DNA of 64,000 bases from Bacteroides neonati (GTDB lineage Bacteria; Bacteroidota; Bacteroidia; Bacteroidales; Bacteroidaceae). Numbering within the stretch: the first letter of the stretch is position 1; each line of letters starts with the position of its first letter. Of this stretch, positions 9,196 through 19,600 are shown piece after piece. Under the pieces are notes generated by a model. The model ran no database searches, was not told where the DNA came from, and saw nothing but the letters and a program-made list of their open reading frames with translations. The stretch lies in NCBI RefSeq assembly GCF_000499785.1, contig NZ_HG726020.1, positions 434,001 to 498,000 on the forward strand. Reading direction: 5' to 3'. The translations under genes and the position numbers were made by a program.

Positions 9196-12100
9196 TTAGA
9201 AAGTAATATTAGTACCAAATGCAAACTGTCTCACAGATGTATATTCGGGCGTTGAGCCTAATTCAGGATCTTGTCCGGGGAATGAAGTTAGGTTGAATAA
9301 ATTCTCCCCCGACAGATAGAAGCGAATAGACTGAGCCGTTAATTTATTGGTAATCAATTTGGGAAGTGTATACCCAATCGTCAGATTCTTCAATTTTAAA
9401 TAGTTACCATTAAACAAGAAAGCAGAACTTGTTTCTACATTTTGCCACCCACCTTCACCGTTGGTCAATCGACCATATTTTGCATTTATATTATTTTTTG
9501 GATCAGATGGATTCTCCGGATTATAATAGTAGTGATCATTGGCAATCTCGGTACCCATTCCTACGCCTACACGCGTGGTGCTTGTATTATATCCTGTAGC
9601 GGGTCCCCAATACAACTTAAATCCGGCAGCTCCTGCCCAGTTCATTGAAAAGTCGAAGCCTTTCCAGCTTGCCGAAGCCTGCAACCCAAAATTATATTTT
9701 GGGTTTTTAGATACTCCTTGAAACTCACGGTCATTACTACTACCATAAATACCATCGCCATTGGCATCAGCATAAATATAATCTCCATACCATATCTTAT
9801 TTTTTGCAATAGTTTGGTTAGGCATAAATCTATATCCGGCTGCTACCATAGCGTTTGCCCACTTCATATCATCTTCTGTACGAATCATACCATCCTTAGG
9901 ACCTCCATGAATATCTACCGATCCATCTTGATTAAAGTAACTTCCGCTTCCGCTGTAAACAGACTTCAAATAGTACTCGCCCAATTTCTTTCCGGCTACA
10001 GTTTGAGCAACATCACCTGCACCTTTAGCTACTTCACCAATATTCGTGACCCACACCTTCTCGCCGGTCGTTGGGTCTACTTTCCAGTAGGCTTCATAAG
10101 TACCCTTGTACTTTGTTACTTCATTCCTATTATACGAGAAATTGCCCGATACCGAATAATTAAAATCTTTCACTCTATCAGTCCAACCCAATGTGAGTTC
10201 AATACCACGGTTATTCATCTCCGCAATATTCAGCAGCGGAGCTGTTTTGGTACCCATAGTCATGTAAATACTAGGGTATTCGAGAATGCCGGTGGTGATA
10301 CGGTCGTATACATCGACTACAACCGACAGACGATTCTTCAAAAAGTTGGCATCGATACCAAAGTTAGTCGATTTTGATGTTTCCCACGATAGTAATGAGT
10401 TAGAAATCACGGTCGATGCCAATCCCGGAGCTTGTAATCCTCCAAAAGAGTAATTGCTCAAACTATAGGTAGACTGATATTTATAATCATACTTGGATTC
10501 TTTTGGTTCATTCGTTCCATTGTTTCCTAACTTACCCCACGAAGCACGAATCTTAAGATTATCGAGCCAGTTACGTGTCGATTCCATAAATGCCTCTTCC
10601 GAAATACGCCAAGCGGCAGAGAAAGAAGGGAATGTACCCCAACGATTATTGGCATGATAACGCCCCGAACCATCGTAACGCAAGTTTGCCTCAAACAAAT
10701 AACGCGAATTATAAGCATAGTTCACACGACCGAAAAAGGAACGACTGGCACGATCCAACGCACCTCCTCCAATACCGATCATTTCAGTAGCTGCATCAGG
10801 CACATTGACACTTTGATCAATCAACCCTTTTTTGGTACCACTGGTACTATATTCGTAGTAATAATACTCTTGATAACCTGCCAACACTCCTATGTCATGC
10901 TTTCCTATAGATGTATGATAATTAAGTAGATTCTCCAATGTATAGGCATAGTTCGAATAATTATAAAAGCTAGTGGTCATTTCGGAAGGAGCAGTTGGGG
11001 GACTCATCACTTCACCGGTACTGAACTTTACTTTATCAAGTGCGTTGGTCCACGTTCTCTCTTCATCCCAACGTCGTTGGTAGTTAAAGTTGAAATCCCA
11101 AGTCAAGCCCTCTATAAACTTCACTTTGCTAAATAGAGTTGTATTAAATCGACTCTTCTTCAAATTTCCATCCACACCATTGAGGAAAGAGTACAAGCTG
11201 TTAGCTGTTGCACTCTCTTCGGGTGCTTCGGGATAACCATTGTGTCCATTCCAACGAGGATATAATCCGGGAGTTGTTTGACGAAGATAATTGTTTGCAT
11301 TGTCAAAGTTCCCGGGATCTTTGTCCTCTTGAGAAGCGTACGTACGCATTCCTACTGCCAGCCATTTATTAATATCGGCTTCCACATTCGCTCTGATGGA
11401 GTAACGAGTCACACCCGTATTCTCTACCAAACCGGGATTATCCATAAAACCTGCCGAAAGAAGGAAACGTATCTTATCCGATCCGCCATTAACAGATACT
11501 GTGTGGTCATTGATTAAACCGTGTTGAAAAATCTCTTTTTGCCAATCGGTATTCGGGAATGCAATGTAATTAGGAACCCCAAGTGCATTCATCTCATTGG
11601 GATTGTTTGATTTCTCACGCCATAAATCAATGGTTGTTTGTGAGAAATGTTGGTTTTGCCCAATGTTCGTAAATGATTCATTTAACAGTTCCATATAATC
11701 GGCATAGTTCGATACCATATCGATTAAGTTAGTCGGTTGTGCATAAGATACATGTCCGCTATAGGTTACCGATACCCGATCTCTTTTACCTCGCTTGGTT
11801 GTAATCAGAATGACACCGTTGGCAGCACGCGCCCCATAAATAGCACACGAAGCAGCATCTTTCAAAATTGAAATGGTTTCAATATCTTGTGGATTAACAG
11901 CATCCATCAACCCCTCCATACCATCAACAATCACCAACGGTGCAGAGTTATTCATGGTACCCACGCCACGAATCAAAATAGAAGCGCCATCACCTCCGGG
12001 GCGTCCCGAGCTTTGCATAACCTGCACACCCGAACTCAATCCGGCCAAAGCCGATGATACATTGGTTACCGGACGCGAAGCAGCCTGATCTTCAAAATTG

Positions 12101-12558
12101 ACCGATGATACCGAACCGGTAAGATTTACTTTCTTTTGCACACCATATCCTACTACTACAACTTCATCCAGTGTTTTGGTATCTTCTTTGAGTGTTATAT
12201 TGAGTGAGTTCTGATCACCCACTTTTACGTCTTGATTCAGGTAACCGATGTACGAAAATTCAAGGATAGCATTAGCGGGAATGGAAAGAGAGAATTTTCC
12301 ATCAATATCGGTAATTGTTCCGGTTGCACTACCTTTTACAATAACGTTGGCACCGATAACCGGTTCACCATTCTGATCGACGACCGTGCCTTTAATCGTT
12401 TTATTCTGTTGAACAACAGCCGACGAACTTTCGTGGCGACTATCATCAAGTCCTGAAGAGGTTGCCCAACCATTGCCGGCCAAGAGCATCATCAGCGATG
12501 TACTCACAAGCACCCTTTTTGAAGATAAGGATAGCAAATGCAATTTACTTTTTCTCAT
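9196..12558 (-). CDS. SusC-like TonB-dependent outer-membrane transporter
   Basis: A complete SusC homologue of 1120 residues. It has an N-terminal signal segment, the carboxypeptidase-regulatory-like domain (TIKGTVVDQNGEPVIGANV, about residues 54-130), the conserved TLDEVVVVGYGVQKKVNLTG segment, the plug and a 22-strand barrel ending in an aromatic strand (RQFAFGTNITF). It pairs with the SusD-like protein downstream. Its promoter carries a good -7 box but no clear -33 box, consistent with activation by the hybrid regulator encoded three genes upstream. The plug start resembles the partial SusC at the left edge, so the two may be diverged duplicates. Confidence 0.96.
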   Translation of the reverse strand: MRKSKLHLLSLSSKRVLVSTSLMMLLAGNGWATSSGLDDSRHESSSAVVQQNKTIKGTVVDQNGEPVIGANVIVKGSATGTITDIDGKFSLSIPANAILEFSYIGYLNQDVKVGDQNSLNITLKEDTKTLDEVVVVGYGVQKKVNLTGSVSSVNFEDQAASRPVTNVSSALAGLSSGVQVMQSSGRPGGDGASILIRGVGTMNNSAPLVIVDGMEGLMDAVNPQDIETISILKDAASCAIYGARAANGVILITTKRGKRDRVSVTYSGHVSYAQPTNLIDMVSNYADYMELLNESFTNIGQNQHFSQTTIDLWREKSNNPNEMNALGVPNYIAFPNTDWQKEIFQHGLINDHTVSVNGGSDKIRFLLSAGFMDNPGLVENTGVTRYSIRANVEADINKWLAVGMRTYASQEDKDPGNFDNANNYLRQTTPGLYPRWNGHNGYPEAPEESATANSLYSFLNGVDGNLKKSRFNTTLFSKVKFIEGLTWDFNFNYQRRWDEERTWTNALDKVKFSTGEVMSPPTAPSEMTTSFYNYSNYAYTLENLLNYHTSIGKHDIGVLAGYQEYYYYEYSTSGTKKGLIDQSVNVPDAATEMIGIGGGALDRASRSFFGRVNYAYNSRYLFEANLRYDGSGRYHANNRWGTFPSFSAAWRISEEAFMESTRNWLDNLKIRASWGKLGNNGTNEPKESKYDYKYQSTYSLSNYSFGGLQAPGLASTVISNSLLSWETSKSTNFGIDANFLKNRLSVVVDVYDRITTGILEYPSIYMTMGTKTAPLLNIAEMNNRGIELTLGWTDRVKDFNYSVSGNFSYNRNEVTKYKGTYEAYWKVDPTTGEKVWVTNIGEVAKGAGDVAQTVAGKKLGEYYLKSVYSGSGSYFNQDGSVDIHGGPKDGMIRTEDDMKWANAMVAAGYRFMPNQTIAKNKIWYGDYIYADANGDGIYGSSNDREFQGVSKNPKYNFGLQASASWKGFDFSMNWAGAAGFKLYWGPATGYNTSTTRVGVGMGTEIANDHYYYNPENPSDPKNNINAKYGRLTNGEGGWQNVETSSAFLFNGNYLKLKNLTIGYTLPKLITNKLTAQSIRFYLSGENLFNLTSFPGQDPELGSTPEYTSVRQFAFGTNITF

Positions 12559-12600
12559 AATAGCATTAGATTAGTTAATAATTATGTTTTAAACACTCGG

Positions 12601-12608
12601 CAAATCTA
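12601..12608 (-). promoter_or_regulatory. Bacteroides-type -7 box upstream of SusC
   Basis: On the minus strand TAGATTTG matches the Bacteroides -7 consensus TAnnTTTG, 43-50 bp before the SusC ATG. No TTTG is found at the -33 position (CCTA instead), as expected for an activator-dependent promoter. The 180-bp spacer 12559-12738 holds no gene. Confidence 0.5.
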
Positions 12609-12738
12609 ATGATTAGTACAAGAAGCCATAGGCCTTTTTTATACTCAAAATAAGCACCAATTATTCTTTCAACACCTTCTGGATGTGTTTTAACAGCTAT
12701 TTTGACGGAAAGTAGAAGTATCGCCCATACCCAGCGAG

Positions 12739-14301
12739 CTATCTATTCAATGGAGTAATTACAAGTTCTCTATTCTCGCCCAAAGGTTCAATTTCCAAAT
12801 ACCCATTATCAGAACCACTGATTGATATCTTCTTAAAATCGGACTTAGGCAACAGTTTTATCTCACATCTGTTTATGTCTTTAACAAAAATACGCGTTAC
12901 AGATTTGTTATCCGGCGACTCTTTCCATTTTTGAGTATAATGGTTATTCTCAAAGTCGTTTTTATACATCATAAGTTCACCATTCGTTACCATAGGATAA
13001 TTGCGTACGATAGTAGTAGCGAAATATTCATGTTCGCCTATTCCTTTCCAATACGACCAGTAGCTTTGCGATATTTTCTGGGCTTCGAAGATCTGTATAG
13101 TATGTTTGGATGCAGCAGTAAAAGCTTTTTCGCCACTATAATAGGCACCCCATTCTCCAACGATTACCGGAGATGCTTTGGATACAGCATTGCGAACAAT
13201 CTGTTCGAAAATAAACTCTACACGTCCGTATCCTTGCCGGGTATTATTTTTAGAGTCAGTTACCAAATCATATCCATGAGGTGCATAACAGCACCGCTTA
13301 TCTACGTTACCATCAGTATCCACAGGCATTGAGAATCTACTCGGAACACCCAAATTAGAAAAATAATTATGCTCTAAAAATATAATTTGTTGGCTACCGG
13401 TAGATCGGATTGCATCACGAGCCCTTTGATAAAAAGCAGAAAGAGTATTCTTTTCAAAGCTATTTACGATAGAATCGGCAGCACAAACCATTTCGTTGAA
13501 TATCGCTTTATCATTGAGTGCCTCAAATATCTGCATTTTATCTTCGCCGACAGACCACTTAGAGGCAACCTCCTCCAAAGTAAGAACCTCGCCCCTACTC
13601 TTTTTTAACCCTTGAACATATCCACTAATCAGCGCAGGAAATACATCTACCGAACGACTGCCCATAAAAGGTTCGTTCATCACATCATATCCGGCAACCG
13701 AAGGGCTGCTCTTATATCGTTGCGATACCAATTTCAAGCAATTGAGATAATGATCTTGCAGGCCCAGCCCATCAGAGGTAATTCTATTCTCCCAAAAATT
13801 ATCGAAAGCACGATGCACTGCACCACTCAACACATACGAATCACTCCATATATCACCTTTTACATGCTCCTCTCCATCTGTAATAGTGGCCCATTGAGGG
13901 GCACCGTTACCCATGGTTCCTCCATAAAGGTCTTGATGGAAATCAAGATAGAGCCATATTCCCAACTCCTCTGCCCATTGTACCCGTTTATCAATCTGCC
14001 GAAGATAATGTTCATTGATAACACCGGGTTCCGGCTCTAACTCAGCCCAATTAATGCCAAAACGTACGATATTAAATCCCCAATCGCGAAATTGTGTGAG
14101 TATTTCTTCGTCATCGGGATCTATATGATTCTGCTCGGCGTTTTTATTCACATGGTTGATGCCATTTAAAATAACTTCCCGACCAGAACCATCAACAAAA
14201 GCCCCATTCGATATGGTTAAGATGTTCTTTTGAGAGGACGAATGACACGCGCCCAAAACAGTGATTAGAAACAATAGTAGGATGTTGGTTTTCATATTCA
14301 T
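12739..14301 (-). CDS. GH5-type glycoside hydrolase, lipoprotein
   Basis: A 520-residue TIM-barrel hydrolase. The catalytic pair of GH5 is visible as GYDVMNEPF (acid/base Glu, about residue 208) and VIVGEWGAYY (nucleophile Glu, about residue 383). The layout (GINHVNKNA, FNIVRFGINW, LYLDFHQDLYGG, then a small C-terminal beta domain) resembles the endoglycosylceramidase-like branch of GH5, so an internal cut in a complex glycan or glycoconjugate is possible. The ATG at 14301 (or 14295) precedes a lipoprotein signal with GACHSSS. A longer frame upstream exists, but the lipobox position and the stop of the preceding gene at 14303 favour the short start. It is the first enzyme before SusC. Confidence 0.85.
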   Translation of the reverse strand: MNMKTNILLLFLITVLGACHSSSQKNILTISNGAFVDGSGREVILNGINHVNKNAEQNHIDPDDEEILTQFRDWGFNIVRFGINWAELEPEPGVINEHYLRQIDKRVQWAEELGIWLYLDFHQDLYGGTMGNGAPQWATITDGEEHVKGDIWSDSYVLSGAVHRAFDNFWENRITSDGLGLQDHYLNCLKLVSQRYKSSPSVAGYDVMNEPFMGSRSVDVFPALISGYVQGLKKSRGEVLTLEEVASKWSVGEDKMQIFEALNDKAIFNEMVCAADSIVNSFEKNTLSAFYQRARDAIRSTGSQQIIFLEHNYFSNLGVPSRFSMPVDTDGNVDKRCCYAPHGYDLVTDSKNNTRQGYGRVEFIFEQIVRNAVSKASPVIVGEWGAYYSGEKAFTAASKHTIQIFEAQKISQSYWSYWKGIGEHEYFATTIVRNYPMVTNGELMMYKNDFENNHYTQKWKESPDNKSVTRIFVKDINRCEIKLLPKSDFKKISISGSDNGYLEIEPLGENRELVITPLNR

Positions 14302-14302
14302 T

Positions 14303-16567
14303 TTATTTCGTTTGTTTAAGCCCAAACACATTACTTTGTAGATGGGCAACCGGTTCAATGATAAAAGTAGGTTGTGCTTTTTGAGGATAAATATACAGCG
14401 TTTCGCCTTTCTTCATATCAATACGATAGGTACTATTCCCCAACGATTGTACCCGAAACGTACGAGATCCTTTAAATTGAGGAGAGGCAATATCGGTACA
14501 AACAATGCAAGGCTCTCCTGCCAAACTGGTTATGCAGATAAATGCAGTTTGCCCCTCTTTCCGAACAGCAGAGACTTCGAATGCTCCTTCGGTAAGAAAG
14601 CAGTCAAAAGCCAGCTCTTTCCACACAGAGGGCAATGCCGGAAAGATTCGTATCTTTCCGCCCCAACTTTGCAACAGCATATCATGAATCGATTGTGCAC
14701 CCGAAAGTGGTGTTTCGATACAAGGGCCTGCCTCTTTATAAAATGTATTGGGACATAGAAATTGCCCAAAAAGCCCATTCAAATAGTCGAGTGCCTGGTC
14801 TCCTTTACCCAAAGCAGACGAGATAGAAGAGGCTCCGGTCATGGAATACCCTTCATGATGTCCTTTTTTACTTTGCCAATACAGTAGTGATTTTTGTATC
14901 AGTGCTTCATCGGCGGGGTTCTCCTTGTTCAAGAGGTAAAGCGGATAAGCAGCCAGCAGATGAGAGTAGTGTCGATGTGAGTGTTCATAGGGAGTATCAC
15001 TACCGATGCGCAATCCGTTCTCATCTATCGGATAGTCGGTGAGTTGCTTGAGTGTACTTTCCCATACAGGTATCAAAGAGTCATTCAGGTTGAGACGCTC
15101 CGCTGCTGTAAGCAAGGTTTGACACCCCCAACGAAGCAATGCCAAATCAAAATTACAATCGGTAGCCACTCCATATTCGGGCGAATAAGTACGGGGCAAA
15201 TGCAATCGTCCATCAGCAGAGGTGGTTAGAAAATGTAGATAGTAGTTTATCGAACGACGAAGCAATGGAAATAGTTTTTCTCGGAGCAAGACATCATCCA
15301 TCCGGTGTCGATAAATAAGCCATAGATTGTGACAAGCCCATGTAAGCAACCCTACTTCGGCCGCCTTGCTTACACCGGGGATACCTATCCGGTCGCTTTG
15401 ACAGAGTAAATTGGAGGTTCTCCCGATACCGGCAGCATCGTGACGATAAGAGGGTTCCACATTATTAATCAGATGCTCCGTATTGTTATAAATAGCCTTT
15501 TCGAGTGATTGAGCCAAATCCAAACGGTTGGAAGCATTCAGTGCCCAATAGGTAAGTTGCACATTCAGGTTCCACCAGGCATTGGGCCAGGGGGTTACCG
15601 TAAGCCAAGGTCCTGTATTATCAATCAAAGCCCTGTCGGCACGCGTAGCAGAAGCCAACTTGTACATCTGCACCCAATAGAAATTCTCTTTTTGAGGGTC
15701 GGGCAGTGTTAGGAAACTCTGCGGATAGTACTCGTTCCACCAACGGCAATGAGGCACACGGAGCGAATCGTACGTTTGTGTGCAAGCAGTAGATACTTCC
15801 TGACGACTTTGAGCAGTGGCTTCGTTATCGGGATAGCTATGCGATACATTCAGGTATAACGTGCGTCGAGATGGCTCACCGGCTCTTCGTTCGCGCCAGT
15901 TAGTTACAGTTAGCCCACCTTTCAAAAGAGGCTGCTGACATTCTCCCCCATCGGCACTTAACGTCATAACGGGTGATGGATTCGACTGATAATCTACGGG
16001 GTTTTGAAACCAGGACTTTCCATCCTCGGCAAATAAAAAACGGGGGCTATCGGCTCTTGCCGGTAGCCACTCATAACGGTAATCCCGTTCATTGCCCTCG
16101 GCCAACGTTTCAACGACCAAGCACATTCGTTCGGAATGAACCAGTGCCCGAAAGCGGATAGCTCCCTCGGTAGTTGTAAGTTTTCCTGTAAGCTCGGCAT
16201 TCCACAAGTCGATTCGCATGGATGTAGCTATAATTCGCCCATGAGGACGGAGTGCCATTTGCCCGATAAGCAAGCGGGGAATATCGTACAAACCTGTTCC
16301 GTCACGATGATCGTGCACGTCAGAGCGTCCTATATCAAAACAGATGGCATTCTCGCCCGGCAATTGATAGACCATTGCCCCCAGCAGTCCGTTGCCCAAG
16401 AAAGGAGCTTCGTACCAAGCTTTCGGCATTACTTCCCAAATCATATCTTGCCGACTCATGAATATCGGCCAGTCAATGCTTTTGGTTAGCAGTTCTCTTG
16501 CTTGAAGCGTTACAGAAAAAAGGGATAAGAAAAGAAGTAGATACTTCCAAAGTCTTTTCGGTGTCAT
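14303..16567 (-). CDS. GH95-like alpha/alpha-barrel glycosidase (alpha-L-fucosidase/galactosidase type)
   Basis: A secreted protein of about 754 residues. The N-terminal beta domain begins with YEAPFLGNGLLGAMVY, like GH95 enzymes (EALPLGNGRLGAM). The catalytic toroid has YSPEYG (about residue 460, candidate acid), SHRHYSHLLAAYPLYLL (matching the GH95 HRHLSHL segment) and GYSMTGASSISSALGKGDQA. GH95 enzymes remove alpha-L-fucose or alpha-L-galactose by inversion. The match is distant, and the usual N-terminal asparagines could not be placed, so specificity is open. The ATG at 16567 gives the best signal peptide; starts at 16573 or 16612 are possible. It is almost contiguous with the GH5 gene. 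Confidence 0.75.
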   Translation of the reverse strand: MTPKRLWKYLLLFLSLFSVTLQARELLTKSIDWPIFMSRQDMIWEVMPKAWYEAPFLGNGLLGAMVYQLPGENAICFDIGRSDVHDHRDGTGLYDIPRLLIGQMALRPHGRIIATSMRIDLWNAELTGKLTTTEGAIRFRALVHSERMCLVVETLAEGNERDYRYEWLPARADSPRFLFAEDGKSWFQNPVDYQSNPSPVMTLSADGGECQQPLLKGGLTVTNWRERRAGEPSRRTLYLNVSHSYPDNEATAQSRQEVSTACTQTYDSLRVPHCRWWNEYYPQSFLTLPDPQKENFYWVQMYKLASATRADRALIDNTGPWLTVTPWPNAWWNLNVQLTYWALNASNRLDLAQSLEKAIYNNTEHLINNVEPSYRHDAAGIGRTSNLLCQSDRIGIPGVSKAAEVGLLTWACHNLWLIYRHRMDDVLLREKLFPLLRRSINYYLHFLTTSADGRLHLPRTYSPEYGVATDCNFDLALLRWGCQTLLTAAERLNLNDSLIPVWESTLKQLTDYPIDENGLRIGSDTPYEHSHRHYSHLLAAYPLYLLNKENPADEALIQKSLLYWQSKKGHHEGYSMTGASSISSALGKGDQALDYLNGLFGQFLCPNTFYKEAGPCIETPLSGAQSIHDMLLQSWGGKIRIFPALPSVWKELAFDCFLTEGAFEVSAVRKEGQTAFICITSLAGEPCIVCTDIASPQFKGSRTFRVQSLGNSTYRIDMKKGETLYIYPQKAQPTFIIEPVAHLQSNVFGLKQTK

Positions 16568-16672
16568 ACACATAGATATTAAATTGAAGCAAAAATAAGG
16601 TCTTTTCTTCAATATCTTATGCCCTAATTACCCGAAATAGATGCATCAATTGTTCAATTCCTCCTTTTCCGG

Positions 16673-19600
16673 CTATTCCGGATGCGTTTCGTTTTTTCTG
16701 AACTCCAGCGGAGACATCCCGTATTGGTTTTTAAAACATCGGGTAAAGTAGCGGGGTGATCCGAATCCCAACCGATCGGCTATCTCCGATATGTGCAAAT
16801 AGCTCTCACTATGAAGCAGTTGTGCAGCTTGCTTAAGCCTATGGTTAAGCACAAACTCATTGGGAGTCATTCCTGTCAATGCTTTAAATTTAGTATGGAG
16901 CAAGGTGCGTCCTACTCCAAGCTCTTTGCACAATATGGCAATATCGAAATCGACATTATCAATATGCTCATTCACCACTTTCGATACTTTATCCAAAAAC
17001 GCTTTATCCAGCGGATTGGCTACCAGCAAATCAATACTGGTAGTAGTCTCTTTCGCAAAACGGCTTTGAGCCAAAAGACGGTTACGAATCAGATTATTAC
17101 AGCGCACCAATAGCATGCGAGCGTTGAATGGCTTGGTAATATAATCATCCGCACCTCGCTTCAGCCCATCCAAATTTTGTTCGAGAGTGTCTAATGCAGT
17201 CAATAATACTACAGGTATGTGGCAAATCAAAATATTCTCTTTCATTTGCATGCACATTTCGGTACCTGTCATCACCGGCATCATTACATCGCTTACCACC
17301 AAGTCCGGTTTTTCGTTTATTGTTATCATTAAGCCCTCTTCGCCGTTGGCGGCTGTCAACACGCGGTATAGCGGAGTGAATATCTGCACTAATATACCCA
17401 GTAATTCCGGATTATCTTCGACGAGCAACACCGTCCGTTTTTCAACAACGCCTTCGCCACGAACATCACTTTCTTCTACAAGACATTCACTTATAAAAGC
17501 TTCATCGGGCAACGTACCTTCTTGTAAAGTTCGCTCTTCACCCTTCTCATCAAAGCAAACCTCTGCGTCCTGTTCAAATACTGTTCGTCCTTTGGGTAAC
17601 CGCACAAAAAAACAGCTACCTTGGTTCAATGCACTTTCCACCTCAATACTACCGTGGTGCATCTCTACGATACTCCGAGTCAGCGCCAAGCCAATGCCTG
17701 TCCCACGGCTTCCCATCACATCGTTCTGTGCCTCTTCTACCTGATAGAAACGGTCGAAAATCAGTTTCTGATCTTTTTGACTAATTCCCTCACCTGAGTC
17801 TTGAATGGCTATGCAAACCCCTTCTTCACTTTCTGTCACGGTAATCAAGATACTCCCTTTATTTTGAGTATGCTTAAATGCATTAGAAAGAAGGTTAAAC
17901 AGTACTTTCTTCATCTGCCACGAATCTATCCAAACAGTAATATGCTCTGCCGATGACTGTAATCGATAGTCAATCTCACGACCTGAAGCATATTCAAGAA
18001 ATGAAAGATAGTTCTCTTGTACAAAAGTATTAAGATCTAGCTCTCGGAGTTTTAGTTGAATATGATGTTGGTCGAACTTGCGAAAATCCAGCAACTCGGA
18101 TATAAGATTTCTCATTTGCCGGGCATGCTTACTGATTTTTAAAACTTGATTATAAACAGCAGGCGGCATCGTTGTGTTTTGCAGCAAGAGTTCTATCTGA
18201 CTAATAATCAAAGTAAGTGGTGTACGAAACTCATGACTTACATTGGTAAAGAAACGCAGTTTATCTTGATTCATCTTTTCAATATGCAATTTTTCTATCC
18301 GTTCTTTCTCCAATGAAAGTGCCAAAATACGACGAACAGATTTTACTCTATACAGCCAAAATATAATAAAAGCAGCCAATGACAAGAACAGCAAACAAGC
18401 CCACCAAGTAAGATACCAAGGTGGAGAGATGCGAATGTGGAGCGAGATTTCCTGTGTTTCACGAGCATTCAAAGAGTTTCCTTTTTCGCGTACAAATAAG
18501 GTATAGGTACCCGGATCCAAATTAGTATACTTCAGGCTATTTTCGGTGGTCAGCAACCATTCGCGGTCAAACCCTTCCAATTTATATTCATACCAGGTAT
18601 TATTCAAGATATCTATATAATTAGAGGTAGCAAACTCCAGCGTCAGGTTGTTTTGACTGGCTTTCAAGCTCACCTCCTTCGTAAAAGGCAATGCCTCGGT
18701 AAGCACCTCGCTTGGGTCGGAGGGAGTAATACGTGTATTGTTTACATACAGATTGGTAAAGTAAAGCTTAGGTTGCGGGTATTTCATATTCAGATCTTCC
18801 TCGCGAAAGGAAGTCAATCCACTGGTACCTCCGATAAATATCTCTCCGTTGCTATGCGCGCAGACTCCGCACCCGTTGATAATCGAAGAGAGCGAAAGAC
18901 CACTTCCCAACTCGATCGATCGAAATGTTTTTTGAATAGGATTAAACAATGTAGCTCCTCTATTGCCCGTAATAAGCAGATGGCGTTGTAGTGTTTCTAC
19001 CAAATTATAGCAATAATTGCTTAAGAGTTGACTCTTTTCAGAGGTATAACTAACCAAGGATTTCGTTCGGGGGTTATAACAAAACAGACCGGAACCCAGC
19101 GTAGCGATGTACACCTGCCCATCGTGGCCAACCAGAACTTTGGTGATCCAAAACCGACAACCAAAATCTTGCAAGTTTATCTTTTCCTCCTTAGCTGCCT
19201 GCCCGGGATAAAAGTGTATGAGTGTCATACCTGTTGCCAGCCAGATGCCGCCCTCTGCATCTACATCAAACGAAAGATAATACTCCCCACTATATAAAAG
19301 CTGAAATTGATCCGTATCAGGGTCCATCACAAAAAAACCATTACGGGCAGAAACGTAGAGCCTGTCGTTGCAGAAGTAAACCTGAAAAATAACATCGTTC
19401 GGAGCCGGGCCATTGGCAGGTGAGTCATACAAATAGTTATGAAACAAACCCCTACGCCGATCATACCGAGACAATCCGCCCATGTGCGTACCTATGTATA
19501 GATAATCTCGTTTGGCGTCATAGCAAATACTTTTCAGGTTATTATGGGGCAGCGAACCTCTACCGGCCGTATAAGTTCTAAAGCGTCCGCTTATATGATC

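Noticed and set aside
9718..10377. 219-codon plus-strand frame opposite SusC
   Set aside because: It lies entirely antisense to conserved SusC sequence and resembles no protein.
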